Positions 1-7,732 of a DNA stretch of 64,000 nt are shown piece by piece. The notes below the pieces were generated by a model. The model was not told the origin of the DNA and did not search any database. It worked only from the letters and a program-made list of their open reading frames with translations. The stretch is from Rhodoferax saidenbachensis (GTDB lineage: Bacteria; Pseudomonadota; Gammaproteobacteria; Burkholderiales; Burkholderiaceae_C): contig NZ_CP019239.1 in NCBI RefSeq assembly GCF_001955715.1, positions 1,984,001-2,048,000 on the forward strand. Direction: 5' to 3'. Positions within the stretch are counted from its first letter, which is position 1. Every line of letters begins with the position of its first letter. Position numbers and translations under genes: made by a program.

Positions 1-323
1 AGCGGCAGGCCCTGTTTGGCTTCCAGCGAGGTGTTCTCGGCTTCCAGCTTCAGGCCCACGGCGTAGGAGCTGGTGTGCAGCAGTTCCACCGTGTTGCGCT
101 TGCGCCGTGCCCAGTCGGCATTGCCAGGGCCGGTGCCCGGCATGGCGTAAAAAAACACCGTCTCTTTCGCCAGCCGGATCTCGATGGTCAGTGCCACACG
201 GCGTGCTTCACTCAGCTCCTTGATCAGCGTGCCCAGCGCCCAGGCGGTGCTCTGGTCAAAGGTGTGGAACTGCAGGCGTTCTTCCTGGTGGGCCAGGCGT
301 TCGAGGTCGGTGGTGCTGGTCAT
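1..323 (-). CDS. UPF0303 / heme-degrading-domain family protein (3' part cut by window edge)
   Basis: Reverse-strand reading from ATG at 323 is open to the window edge and gives 107 residues of an incomplete protein. It starts MTSTTDLERLAHQEERL and contains FYAMPGTGPGNADWARRKR followed by HTSSYAVGLKLEAENTSLE. That block (PGT..N..W..RK, then SS..VGLKL) is the signature of the UPF0303/YBR137W family, whose fold is shared with HbpS-like heme-binding proteins. The true function is not established. It is divergent from the ketopantoate reductase gene, with about 90 bp between the two starts. The remaining C-terminal part lies outside the window. Confidence 0.75.
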   Translation of the reverse strand, partial: MTSTTDLERLAHQEERLQFHTFDQSTAWALGTLIKELSEARRVALTIEIRLAKETVFFYAMPGTGPGNADWARRKRNTVELLHTSSYAVGLKLEAENTSLEAKQGLP

Positions 324-413
324 GGCAGTGGGGGCTGGAAATGGTGTTTGCGAGTGTAGGGGAAGGTGCCCCTGCCTAGAATGGTACGTCCCTAACCCAC
401 CTTGCGAGTTCAC

Positions 414-1334
414 ATGACCCCTGCAGTGCCTGCCAAACCATCTTTGAAAGTCGCCGTTATGGGCGCAGGCGCCGTGGGTTGTTATTACGGCGGCATGCTG
501 GCCCGCGCCGGCCACACCGTCACGCTGATCGCCCGGCCCACACATGTGCAGGCGATTGCGGCGAATGGCCTGCGCATGGAGACAAAAACCTTTGACGAAC
601 AAGTGCGCCTGGCGGCAAGCAGCGAGGCCAGCGCCGTGCGGGGCACCGACCTGGTGCTGTTCTGCGTCAAGTCCACCGACACCGAAGCTGCTGGCGCACA
701 AATCCTGCCGCATCTGGCGCCCGACACGCTGGTGCTGTGCCTGCAAAACGGCGTGGACAACGCCGAGCGCCTGCAGGCCGTTCTGACTAACCATACCGTG
801 GCGGCCGCCGTGGTCTATGTGGCGACCGAGATGGCCGGCCCCGGCCATGTGAAGCACCACGGGCGTGGCGACCTGGTGGTCGAACCGTCTGCCGCCGCCG
901 TGGCCCCAGCGCTGGTGGCCGCTGCGGTGCCCACCGTGGTGTCGGATAACGTGCGCGGCGCGCTGTGGCTCAAGCTGATTCTTAACTGCGCCTACAACGC
1001 GGTGTCCGCCATCACCCAGTTGCCCTACGGCAAGACCGCGATAGGCGAGGGTGTGCAGGACCTGATGCGCGACGTGGTTAATGAATGCCTGGCGGTGGCA
1101 AAGGCCGAAGGTGTGCAGGTGGCAGGCGACGTAAACGCCGCCATTCGCATGATCTTTGACACCATGCCCGGACAGTTTTCCTCCACCGCGCAAGACCTGG
1201 CGCGTGGCAAGAAAAGCGAGATCGATTACCTCAACGGCCTGGTGGTACGCCGCGGCCAAGCGCGGGGCATTGCCACACCGGCGAATCGCGTCTTGTGGTC
1301 GCTGGTGAAGCTGCTGGAGAGCAAGCAGGGGTAG
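414..1334 (+). CDS. panE: 2-dehydropantoate 2-reductase (ketopantoate reductase, ApbA/PanE family)
   Basis: 306 residues. The family reduces ketopantoate to pantoate with NADPH in pantothenate/CoA synthesis. The N-terminal Rossmann loop is G17-A-G-A-V-G22, followed by CYYGGMLARAGHTVTLIARP. The catalytic helix contains Lys187 and Asn191 in LKLILNCAYN, with the same four-residue spacing as the lysine and asparagine of characterised enzymes. I chose ATG 414; an in-frame TTG at 402 would add four residues, and neither start has a clear ribosome binding site. Several paralogues of this family act on other 2-keto acids, so the pantoate role is likely but not proven here. The gene is followed by a B repeat and an A repeat. 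Confidence 0.85.
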   Translation: MTPAVPAKPSLKVAVMGAGAVGCYYGGMLARAGHTVTLIARPTHVQAIAANGLRMETKTFDEQVRLAASSEASAVRGTDLVLFCVKSTDTEAAGAQILPHLAPDTLVLCLQNGVDNAERLQAVLTNHTVAAAVVYVATEMAGPGHVKHHGRGDLVVEPSAAAVAPALVAAAVPTVVSDNVRGALWLKLILNCAYNAVSAITQLPYGKTAIGEGVQDLMRDVVNECLAVAKAEGVQVAGDVNAAIRMIFDTMPGQFSSTAQDLARGKKSEIDYLNGLVVRRGQARGIATPANRVLWSLVKLLESKQG

Positions 1335-1358
1335 GCAACCTTGCGCAAAAATATGCCC

Positions 1359-1438
1359 CGTTCGGGCTGAGCTTGTCGAAGCCCTCTGCACTTTCTTGAT
1401 TGGTAAGGGCTGCGTTTCGACAAGCTCAACACGAACGG
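1359..1438. repeat. Family B inverted repeat, copy 1
   Basis: Left arm 1359-1381 (CCGTTCGGGCTGAGC, then TTGTCGAAG) and right arm 1415-1438 (TTTCGACAAGCTCAAC, then ACGAACGG) are near-perfect reverse complements, separated by about 33 nt. The same arms recur at 12711, 55794 and 57839. It lies between panE and the MarR gene, directly before a family A copy. It can form a long hairpin. REP-like repeats with these arms are widespread in proteobacterial genomes (recollection, not checked). Confidence 0.9.
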
Positions 1439-1474
1439 AATGCACCGGCAGAGTCCACTGGGATCGCTGAATTT

Positions 1475-1538
1475 GCTATCTATTCAGTAGCTGCTTGCGC
1501 AATCCCCATGAGGGCTAGAGGCCTATTTTCCTTAAAAA
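1475..1538 (+). repeat. Family A element, intergenic copy 1
   Basis: It has GCTA, nine variable bases and TAGC, then the intact core TGCTTGCGCA, then the second hairpin half GAGGGCTAGAGGCC followed by TATTTT. It sits between panE and the convergent MarR gene, 37 bp from the MarR stop. Its orientation puts the hairpin plus T-run downstream of panE, like an intrinsic terminator for the plus strand. Confidence 0.9.
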
Positions 1539-1575
1539 TGAGCCGCGCCGACGCATGGCACGGTGTGCACAGCCG

Positions 1576-2082
1576 CTAGTTGCGACCACCCAGACGCCGT
1601 TGGGACTTTGGCAGATCATCCAGCCAGGCGGGATCATCCGCCCTTTGTTGCAGCAGCGACAAAATAGTATCCAACTGCTCCAGTTGGGAGTCCGACAGCA
1701 CAGTGAGCAGGGTGCGGTTGATATCAATCACCTTCGGGAACACTTGCTGGTACACCAGCGTACCTTTCTCCGTCAGTGCAATGAGAACCCTGCGCCGGTC
1801 ATTCGGTTTTGGCGTGCGAGAGACCAAGCCTTTTGTTTGCAGGCGTCCCAGTGTTTTGGACACGAGCCCCCACTCCAGTTGGGCAGCCTGTGCCAGGTCG
1901 GATGAAGACATGGCTCCATATTGCGCAAGCACGAGCAAGAGACGCCATTCACGTCGCGTAACGCCATGGCCGCCTTCGCAGATACGTACAACGGGCGCTC
2001 CGGCAGTGGCATGCAAGCGGGCCACTCTGTAAAGGAACAGATCTTCAATGCCTACTGGGGACAAATAGTGGGATGTCGGCAA
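1576..2082 (-). CDS. MarR-family transcriptional regulator
   Basis: 168 residues with the winged-helix layout of MarR proteins. The helix-turn-helix region is SSSDLAQAAQLEWGLVSKTL, followed by GRLQTKGLVSRTP. The wing is PNDRRRVLIALTEKG, the typical D-x-R-x3-x-LT signature. The first start allowed by an upstream in-frame stop is TTG at 2082; TTG 2064 is an alternative. It is transcribed divergently from a Bug-type receptor and sulfatase pair, with an 84-bp shared intergenic region, so it probably controls them and itself. The ligand cannot be read from the sequence; aromatic sulfate esters would fit the neighbours. Confidence 0.88.
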   Translation of the reverse strand: MPTSHYLSPVGIEDLFLYRVARLHATAGAPVVRICEGGHGVTRREWRLLLVLAQYGAMSSSDLAQAAQLEWGLVSKTLGRLQTKGLVSRTPKPNDRRRVLIALTEKGTLVYQQVFPKVIDINRTLLTVLSDSQLEQLDTILSLLQQRADDPAWLDDLPKSQRRLGGRN

Positions 2083-2099
2083 GGGTTTACCCGATCAGC

Positions 2100-2120
2100 A
2101 ATTGATTAGAACAAGTAATT
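2100..2120. promoter_or_regulatory. Possible MarR operator
   Basis: An imperfect palindrome, AATTGATT - AGAAC - AAGTAATT, lies 18 bp upstream of the MarR start and 47 bp upstream of the Bug receptor start. The arms match at 6 of 8 positions. Its location between divergent genes is the main support; it could be chance in an AT-rich spacer. Confidence 0.3.
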
Positions 2121-2166
2121 CGTGGCACACTAGCATGCGGCATCTGCAATCTGCAAAGGAATAGAC

Positions 2167-3138
2167 ATGACGACCTCTCTAGCAACATGGGCCAGGCAGT
2201 TTGTGGCTGTGGCATCCATTGTGAGTGCTTCGCTCGCTTCAGCCCAAAGCTGGCCCGACAAAGTCATCAAAATTATTGTTCCCCTGCCTCCAGGTGGACC
2301 TAGCGACATCGTATTGCGCTCGGCCATGGAGAAGATGCAGCCGATTTTGAAGCAGCCTTTGGTGCTTGAAAACAAGCCCGGCGCGAACGGCAATCTCGGT
2401 GCTGCTGAGGTAGCGCGTGCCACGCCCGATGGCTACACCTGGCTATGGACCACCGACACGACGATCACGGTGAACCCCCACGTGTACGAGAAGATGCAGT
2501 TCAAGGTGACCGATCTGGAGCCCGTCATCCGGGCCAGTTCATTCAGCCAGATACTGGTGTGCAACCCCAATGTGGGGGTAAAAACTTTGACCGATTTGGT
2601 CCGAAAAGCCAAAGAGAAGGAGTTAAGTTATGCCTCTGGTGGTCCGGGCTCTCCAGGGCATTTGACGACGGAGCTTCTCAAGGCAACGGCGGGCATCCAA
2701 ATGCTGCATGTTCCTTACAAGGGCCCCGCGCCTGCCATGCAAGACATGCTGGGCGGACAGGTGGAGTGCGGCTTTCTTGCAGGGCCGACCGTGTTGCCGC
2801 ACGTGCGCGCAGGCCGCTTGACCGCACTGGCCATTTCGGGTTCAAAGCGTTCCCTGTTGTTGCCCGAAGTGCCGACCGTGGCCGAGTCAGGTTACCCCGG
2901 ATTTGATGCAACTTTTTCGCTGCTATTGTTTGCCCCGAAAGGGACACCTGCAGCGACGGTGCAAAGCATGCAGTCAGCCATGGTGGCAGCACTCAAAACA
3001 CCCGACCTCATTGAGAAACTGCGGCTGAGTGACCAGGAAGTAATCGCCAGCAGCGGTGCTGAGGCTGCACAGCGCCTTGCAGCAGATTCCAAAAAATGGG
3101 GCGACGTTGCCCGCCGGATCAAGCTCGTACTTGAATAA
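2167..3138 (+). CDS. Bug/TctC-family periplasmic solute-binding protein
   Basis: 323 residues with a Sec signal peptide ending near ASLASAQSWP. The mature part opens with the family hallmark KVIKIIVPLPPGGPSDIVLR and continues with LVLENKPGANGNLGA, which is the Bug/TctC fold. These periplasmic receptors bind carboxylates or other anions for TTT transporters or for sensing, and Burkholderiales carry them in large numbers. No TctA/TctB membrane genes are nearby, so this is an orphan receptor. The sulfatase start follows 10 bp after the stop, which suggests co-transcription and a substrate related to a sulfate ester or its product. Confidence 0.9.
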   Translation: MTTSLATWARQFVAVASIVSASLASAQSWPDKVIKIIVPLPPGGPSDIVLRSAMEKMQPILKQPLVLENKPGANGNLGAAEVARATPDGYTWLWTTDTTITVNPHVYEKMQFKVTDLEPVIRASSFSQILVCNPNVGVKTLTDLVRKAKEKELSYASGGPGSPGHLTTELLKATAGIQMLHVPYKGPAPAMQDMLGGQVECGFLAGPTVLPHVRAGRLTALAISGSKRSLLLPEVPTVAESGYPGFDATFSLLLFAPKGTPAATVQSMQSAMVAALKTPDLIEKLRLSDQEVIASSGAEAAQRLAADSKKWGDVARRIKLVLE

Positions 3139-3148
3139 AGAACGACGC

Positions 3149-4486
3149 ATGACCATGGATATAAAACGCCCCAACATCATCTTCATCGTGGCCGATGACC
3201 TGGGGTTTGCAGACCTGGGTTGTTATGGCGGACGCGATGCGCAATTTGGTCCTGTGTCGCCCGTACTGGACGAATTGGCGGCGGCAGGATTGCGGTTTAC
3301 GCAAGGCTATTCCAACTCGCCGGTGTGCTCACCGACACGCTTTGCGCTGATGACGGCACGTTATCAATACCGCTTGCGCGGGGCAGCAGAAGAACCCATC
3401 AATGGACGCAGCAAAGGCAGCACACTCCTGGGCCTGTCGCCGGACCATCCCACCCTTCCATCGCAACTGCGGGCTGCGGGTTATCACACGGCGCTTATCG
3501 GGAAATGGCATCTGGGCTATCCCCCACATTTCAGTCCCTTGCGGTCTGGCTACGAAGAATTTTTCGGCCCCATGTCCGGTGGTGTGGACTATTTCTCCCA
3601 TGCGGGGACCAATGGGCAACACGACCTGTATTGCGGCGAAGAGGAAAAAATGGAGGTGGGTTACCTGACCGACCTGCTGTCCCAACGCGCAGTAGACTAT
3701 GTGCAGCGCATGGCTCCAACAGCATCGCAAGACAAACCGTTCTTCCTGAGTCTGCACTACACAGCGCCGCATTGGCCATGGGAAACACGGGAAGACCACG
3801 CACTCGTAGCCGACATAAAAAGCAACCTGTTTCATTTGGATGGCGGCAATATCCATACCTACCAACGCATGATCCACCACATGGACGAAGGTATTGGCTG
3901 GATCGTCAACGCGCTGAAAGAGACCGGCCAGCTCGACAACACCTTGATCGTTTTCACCAGCGACAACGGTGGCGAACGGTTTAGCGACAGCTGGCCATTG
4001 GTGGGGGGCAAGATGGATTTAACCGAGGGCGGAATACGCGTCCCCTGGATTGCCCATTGGCCGGTGGCTGTTCCTGCAGGAACCGTGACGACGCAGCAGT
4101 GCATGACGATGGACTGGTCGGCGACCCTGCTGGAATTGGGCGGCGCCGTCATGCCATCAGGCTACGCGCCAGATGGCGTATCGCTGGCCCGCGTATTGCG
4201 AAACCCCGCGGCAAACTTCAGCACGGCCTTGTACTGGCGCATGAACCACCGCGGTCAACGTGCCCTGCGTGAGGGTGACTGGAAATATTTGCGGGTGGAC
4301 GGCAATGACTACCTTTTCAACATTCCCGCCGATGAGCGGGAGCGCGCCAACCTTGCAAAAAAGCAGCCAGACCGCCTTGCGAACATGCGCAACCAATGGG
4401 AAGACTGGAATGCAACGATGCCACCCATCCCCGAAGACGCGACCGTGAGCCTAGGTTATTCGGCCAAGGATATGCCACAACGCTGA
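3149..4486 (+). CDS. Sulfatase (arylsulfatase A-like, Cys-type)
   Basis: 445 residues of the alkaline phosphatase superfamily. The metal-binding N-terminus is NIIFIVADDLGFADLGCYGG. The sulfatase signature is CSPTR starting at Cys60, the cysteine that is converted to formylglycine and carries out hydrolysis. GKWHLGYPP provides the conserved lysine and histidine, and FTSDNGGE the later metal ligand region. There is no signal peptide, so it looks cytoplasmic. ATG 3149 is used; ATG 3155 is equally possible, and the ribosome binding site is weak. It probably forms an operon with the upstream Bug receptor under the MarR regulator. A formylglycine-generating enzyme is required but is not in this window. 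Confidence 0.9.
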   Translation: MTMDIKRPNIIFIVADDLGFADLGCYGGRDAQFGPVSPVLDELAAAGLRFTQGYSNSPVCSPTRFALMTARYQYRLRGAAEEPINGRSKGSTLLGLSPDHPTLPSQLRAAGYHTALIGKWHLGYPPHFSPLRSGYEEFFGPMSGGVDYFSHAGTNGQHDLYCGEEEKMEVGYLTDLLSQRAVDYVQRMAPTASQDKPFFLSLHYTAPHWPWETREDHALVADIKSNLFHLDGGNIHTYQRMIHHMDEGIGWIVNALKETGQLDNTLIVFTSDNGGERFSDSWPLVGGKMDLTEGGIRVPWIAHWPVAVPAGTVTTQQCMTMDWSATLLELGGAVMPSGYAPDGVSLARVLRNPAANFSTALYWRMNHRGQRALREGDWKYLRVDGNDYLFNIPADERERANLAKKQPDRLANMRNQWEDWNATMPPIPEDATVSLGYSAKDMPQR

Positions 4487-4508
4487 GTCCTGCACGTTGA
4501 CAATAGGC

Positions 4509-4573
4509 GCTATCAGAAAAATAGCTGCCTGCGCATATTCCACGAGGGCTTGAGGCCTTTTCGGCTTACAAAT
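4509..4573 (+). repeat. Family A element, copy 2 (overlaps the end of the EVE gene)
   Basis: GCTATCAGAAAAATAGC is followed by TGCCTGCGCA (one change from the core), then GAGGGCTTGAGGCCTTTT. The copy lies between the convergent sulfatase and EVE genes. Its last eight bases, including CTTACAAAT, contain the EVE stop codon and the end of its last codon. Confidence 0.9.
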
Positions 4574-5039
4574 CCGGGCAGTCCAGCCGCTGCAGGATGG
4601 TGCGCCAGTGCTCGGGTTCCACCGGGGTGATGGACAGGCGGTTGCCTTTTTTCAGCACGATCAGGTCTACCAGTGCCGCATCGGCGCGCAGCTCGGGCAG
4701 GGTGAGGTTGCGCGTCTTGCGCACCACTTGCACATCCACCAGGATCCAGCGCGGCGCCTCGGGTTTACTGGCCGCGTCGAAGTAGGGCGATTGGGCGTCG
4801 AACTGCGTGGGGTCGGTATAGGCGCCAGACGCCACGCGCGCAATGCCCACGATGCCCGGCTCCGCACAACTGGAGTGGTAAAACAACACGCCGTCACCCA
4901 CCTGCATGCCATCGCGCATGAAGTTGCGGGCCTGGTAGTTGCGCACGCCGGTCCAGGGCACGGTGGCCTGCGGCATAGCGAGTACATCGTCGACAGACGC
5001 TTCGGCGGGTTCGGCTTTCATGAGCCAGTAGTTGCGCAT
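4566..5039 (-). CDS. EVE domain-containing protein
   Basis: 157 residues. The start MRNYWLMKAEP is the classic EVE/thymocyte nuclear protein 1 opening, followed by VPWTGVRNYQARNFMRDGMQVGDGV (first 20: VPWTGVRNYQARNFMRDGMQ) and FYHSSCAEPGIVGIARV. EVE domains share the PUA/YTH fold and are thought to bind modified bases in nucleic acid. I placed the start at ATG 5039 because family members begin at this motif; an in-frame TTG at 5051 is the alternative. It lies just downstream of a hypothetical gene and is probably co-transcribed with it. The stop codon sits inside a family A repeat. Confidence 0.9.
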   Translation of the reverse strand: MRNYWLMKAEPAEASVDDVLAMPQATVPWTGVRNYQARNFMRDGMQVGDGVLFYHSSCAEPGIVGIARVASGAYTDPTQFDAQSPYFDAASKPEAPRWILVDVQVVRKTRNLTLPELRADAALVDLIVLKKGNRLSITPVEPEHWRTILQRLDCPDL

Positions 5040-5054
5040 ACTGCTGCCCAATGC

Positions 5055-5678
5055 TCAGGTGGCCGCACGGCCGGTGACCCGGCCCCAAAGTTTTTTGACC
5101 AGCGAGGGCTCGGGCACTGCATCCACTGTGCTGCGGGCTTCGATGTCCAGGCGCTCTTGCGGCGTGGACGGCACCTTGATCATGCGGCCCAGCGCCAACT
5201 GGCGCCGCAGCCGGCGCAGCAGCAGTTCGGCGGCGGGGTCGGTCTTGCATTTTTCAATGAATGCGGGTGTGAGTTTGAAGTCCACACACTCCAGATGCAC
5301 CGTGGTGCCCGCTGCCACGCGGGCGATGGCCACGCGCACGCCGTCCATGCCATAGACCTTGGGCCAGGCAATCATGTGCAGGTTCAGCGTGTTGGGCGTG
5401 TAACCGGTGTAGTCCACCTCCTGCTCACGCAATTGCACGTCGCCATGGAATTTGAACTTCAGTGTCACCTCGGGCTCGGCGGTGTAGTGCAGCTTCAGGT
5501 CGCGGTTGAGGCTGAAGTTGGCGCAGCCATCTGCATCGTTGCTCCAGATGTAGCCGGTGCGGGCGATATTGAGCGCGGCCTGTGCGCTGGTCAGGTGGTA
5601 GATGGTGCGTAGCCGCTCCTGGGCTTCTGCTTCCAACTGGGTGAAGCGGACTCTGCGTTTTTGTTCGAGGTCTAGCAT
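5055..5678 (-). CDS. Hypothetical protein with an ADP-ribosyltransferase-like N-terminal motif
   Basis: 207 residues, family not recognised. Residues 26-50 read IYHLTSAQAALNIARTGYIW, then NDADGCANFS. The pattern YH-x-TS...A..I...G, followed by an aromatic or NFS segment, resembles the opening of ART/PARP-fold proteins (inference only). The middle is predicted beta-rich, and the C-terminus is basic (LLLRRLRRQLALGRMIKV). There is no signal peptide or membrane segment. The gene is followed at once by the EVE gene (15 bp to its ATG), so the two are probably co-transcribed. A role in nucleotide or nucleic-acid handling is possible but unproven. Confidence 0.6.
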   Translation of the reverse strand: MLDLEQKRRVRFTQLEAEAQERLRTIYHLTSAQAALNIARTGYIWSNDADGCANFSLNRDLKLHYTAEPEVTLKFKFHGDVQLREQEVDYTGYTPNTLNLHMIAWPKVYGMDGVRVAIARVAAGTTVHLECVDFKLTPAFIEKCKTDPAAELLLRRLRRQLALGRMIKVPSTPQERLDIEARSTVDAVPEPSLVKKLWGRVTGRAAT

Positions 5679-5892
5679 GGTGTGTGTCCGGGGAAACTGG
5701 CTGTTGCGAGGGCTAGTAGGTGTAGCAGAAAGTGAGTGCCGTTGCCTCCATGGCTTGGCAACAAACTGTAAATTCCGGGGCCCCGCGTGGGGTGCGTCAA
5801 AATCCCGTGGCGCGGTTCGGGAAATATATACCGATTGCCTGTGCGCGCAATAGCCATCTCACAGCCCACCCGAAGACGACAAGGACGCCATT

Positions 5893-6858
5893 TTGTACTG
5901 GGAATCCCATATCTGCCTGCCCCTGCACCCGCAAGCCAGCTTTGCACCGCTGGACCGCATGCGTGCGCTGGGGCTCAACTATGTGTCCATCAACATCGGT
6001 ATGGACATGAACCCGCTATCGCAGATCATGCCCATCATCGCCAGCTTCCGCGCGCGTTTAGGCGCAGAGCCCGACAAGTACCGCCTGGTCAGCAGCGTGC
6101 AGCAGATCGAAGACGCCAAAGTCGCCGGCGTGCTGGCCGTGGGTTTTGACCTGGAAGGCGCCATTCCGCTGATGGAACAGCCTGCCATGGTGGGCTTGCT
6201 CTCCACGCTGGGCGTGCGCCAGATCCACCTGGCCTACAACCGCAACAACAGCGTGGCCGACGGCTGCCATGACGAAAGCCGGGGCCTCACGCCGCTGGGC
6301 CACCGCATCGTGCGCGCCATCAACGAGGCCGGCGTCATCATGGACTGCTCGCACACCGGGCGCCGCTGCAGCCTGGACATCATGGCCGCGTCCACCAAGC
6401 CCGTGGTCTTTAGCCACGCCAACCCGCAAGGCATGGTGGACCACGGCCGCAACATCACCGACGAACAAATCCGCGCCTGTGCCGCCACCGGTGGCGTGGT
6501 CGGTATCTCGGGCGTATCGGCCTTCCTGGGTGTGGACACCCCACGCGCAGCGGACATCGCTCGCCACGCCGCCTACGTGGCCAACCTGGTGGGCGCGCAA
6601 CACGTGGGCATAGGCATGGACAACAGCTTCCCCGAAGACCATCTGGACGAAACGCCCCCGGGCGGCATGGACATGGACTACTGGTGGCCCAAAAGTGCAG
6701 GCTACGACCGCGCCATCATGACCATGAACTACGTGCCCGTGGAAGACTGGGCCGAGTTGCCTGCGGCGTTGGCGGCCGAAGGGTTTGGTGCGGAGGAGGT
6801 GGCGGGGGTGATGGGTGGGAATATGGCGCGGGTGGCGCGGGAGACTTGGGGTGGTTAA
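5893..6858 (+). CDS. Membrane dipeptidase family protein (peptidase M19, renal dipeptidase-like)
   Basis: 321 residues. It has the TIM-barrel features of M19 zinc dipeptidases: VAGVLAVGFDLEGAIPL, then LGVRQIHLAYNRNNSVADGC, then VIMDCSHTGRRCSLDIM and KPVVFSHANPQ, which carry the metal-binding histidines. The C-terminus EEVAGVMGGNMARV is the usual M19 ending. The start appears to be TTG 5893: an in-frame TAG lies at 5851, no ATG or GTG precedes the conserved YWESHICLPLHP, and AAGGA at 5881-5885 is well placed before TTG. Substrates in this family range from dipeptides to beta-lactams and other amides, so the exact one is unknown. Confidence 0.85.
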   Translation: MYWESHICLPLHPQASFAPLDRMRALGLNYVSINIGMDMNPLSQIMPIIASFRARLGAEPDKYRLVSSVQQIEDAKVAGVLAVGFDLEGAIPLMEQPAMVGLLSTLGVRQIHLAYNRNNSVADGCHDESRGLTPLGHRIVRAINEAGVIMDCSHTGRRCSLDIMAASTKPVVFSHANPQGMVDHGRNITDEQIRACAATGGVVGISGVSAFLGVDTPRAADIARHAAYVANLVGAQHVGIGMDNSFPEDHLDETPPGGMDMDYWWPKSAGYDRAIMTMNYVPVEDWAELPAALAAEGFGAEEVAGVMGGNMARVARETWGG

Positions 6859-6870
6859 TGCATTTAAATT

Positions 6871-6900
6871 GCAATGGCAATGCAATTGCATTACCATTGC
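6871..6900. promoter_or_regulatory. 30-bp near-perfect palindromic operator upstream of prlF-yhaV
   Basis: The two 15-nt halves, GCAATGGCAATGCAA and TTGCATTACCATTGC, are reverse complements except for one position pair (78/93). Extra half-site-like TTGCAAT and TGATGCAAAT copies flank it. It ends 33 bp upstream of the PrlF ATG. PrlF is an AbrB-like DNA-binding antitoxin, and such antitoxins autoregulate through palindromes near their promoter, so this is the expected operator. Confidence 0.8.
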
Positions 6901-6933
6901 TGATGCAAATCTATTTTGAACCGGAGTGCTACC

Positions 6934-7251
6934 ATGGAAGTCGAATCCACCCTGACTGAACGCTACCAAACCACGGTGCCCGAGACGGTGCGCCGTGCCT
7001 TGCGCTTGGGCAAACGCGACAAGATCCACTACAGCATTCGTCCCAGTGGGGAAGTGGTGCTCACAAGAGCCTCCAACTCCGATGCTGCCGATCCTGCTTT
7101 GGGCGCGTTCCTGGGTTTTCTGGCGCAAGACATTGCGCAGCACCCGGAACGTCTGCAGGCCGTGGATGCCAGCTTGGTCAAGCGGGTTCAAAAACTGACC
7201 GCAAGTGTTGAATTGGATTTGAACGCTGCGCTGTCGGCCGACGATGAATGA
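6934..7251 (+). CDS. prlF: Type II antitoxin PrlF (SohA), AbrB-fold
   Basis: 105 residues. The N-terminal swapped-hairpin DNA-binding domain reads STLTERYQTTVPETVRRALRLG, quoted in part (STLTERYQTTVPETVRRALR). The rest, including LGAFLGFLAQDIAQHP, is the PrlF-specific extension. E. coli PrlF has 111 residues. ATG 6934 is preceded by CCGGAG at 6921-6926. The gene overlaps yhaV by four bases (ATGA), as expected for a coupled antitoxin-toxin pair. A 30-bp palindrome just upstream is the likely autoregulatory site. PrlF neutralises the YhaV ribonuclease. Confidence 0.93.
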   Translation: MEVESTLTERYQTTVPETVRRALRLGKRDKIHYSIRPSGEVVLTRASNSDAADPALGAFLGFLAQDIAQHPERLQAVDASLVKRVQKLTASVELDLNAALSADDE

Positions 7252-7715
7252 GTGGCAAGTCCACTGCGCCTTGGGTCGTTAACGGTTGGTCGGTATTCGC
7301 CCATCCGCTTTTCCTGGACCAGCTTGAAGCTCTGACGCGTCAGGTCGAGGCCCTCAAGGCCAAAGACCCCAAGGGCTATGTCAAGAAGAACGCTGCCAAG
7401 CGTCTGGCGGCGATTCACAAGCTGGCGTTTGAAGTCATTCCGCAAGACCCTACGCGGCCAGAGTACCGGCAGGGCGGTACCTTGGGCGACGAATACAAAC
7501 ACTGGTTTCGCGCCAAGTTTTTCCAGCAATACCGCCTGTTTTTTCGCTACCACCTGCAAGCCAGGATCATTGTGCTGGCCTGGGTGAATGACGAAGACAC
7601 CAAGCGCGCCTATGAAAGCAGCGATGACGCTTACCGAGTGTTTCGCAAGATGCTGGAGAGTGGGCATCCGCCGGATGACTGGGATGTGTTGGTGAGGCAG
7701 GCAAGGGATGACTGA
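7248..7715 (+). CDS. yhaV: Type II toxin YhaV (ribosome-associated endoribonuclease)
   Basis: 155 residues; E. coli YhaV has 154. The RelE-like core includes FLDQLEALTRQVEALKAKDP at the N-terminus, then HKLAFEVIPQDPTRPEYRQG and KHWFRAKFFQQYRLFFRYH, then IIVLAWVNDEDTKRAYES. These blocks match the YhaV family, which cleaves translated mRNA. All of these blocks are intact and the frame is complete, so the toxin looks active. Translation is coupled to prlF by the ATGA overlap. Confidence 0.93.
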   Translation: MSGKSTAPWVVNGWSVFAHPLFLDQLEALTRQVEALKAKDPKGYVKKNAAKRLAAIHKLAFEVIPQDPTRPEYRQGGTLGDEYKHWFRAKFFQQYRLFFRYHLQARIIVLAWVNDEDTKRAYESSDDAYRVFRKMLESGHPPDDWDVLVRQARDD

Positions 7716-7732
7716 TTTTTGCGATAGCAGTT

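Noticed and set aside
670..705. AGCTGCTGGCGCACAAATCC in panE resembling the family A core
   Set aside because: There is no 17-nt stem-loop before it, and the encoded region matches ordinary ketopantoate reductases.
4566..5039. EVE protein as part of a restriction or phage-defence island
   Set aside because: No nuclease, methylase or other defence gene is adjacent. Neighbours are a sulfatase and a hypothetical gene, so defence is not supported.
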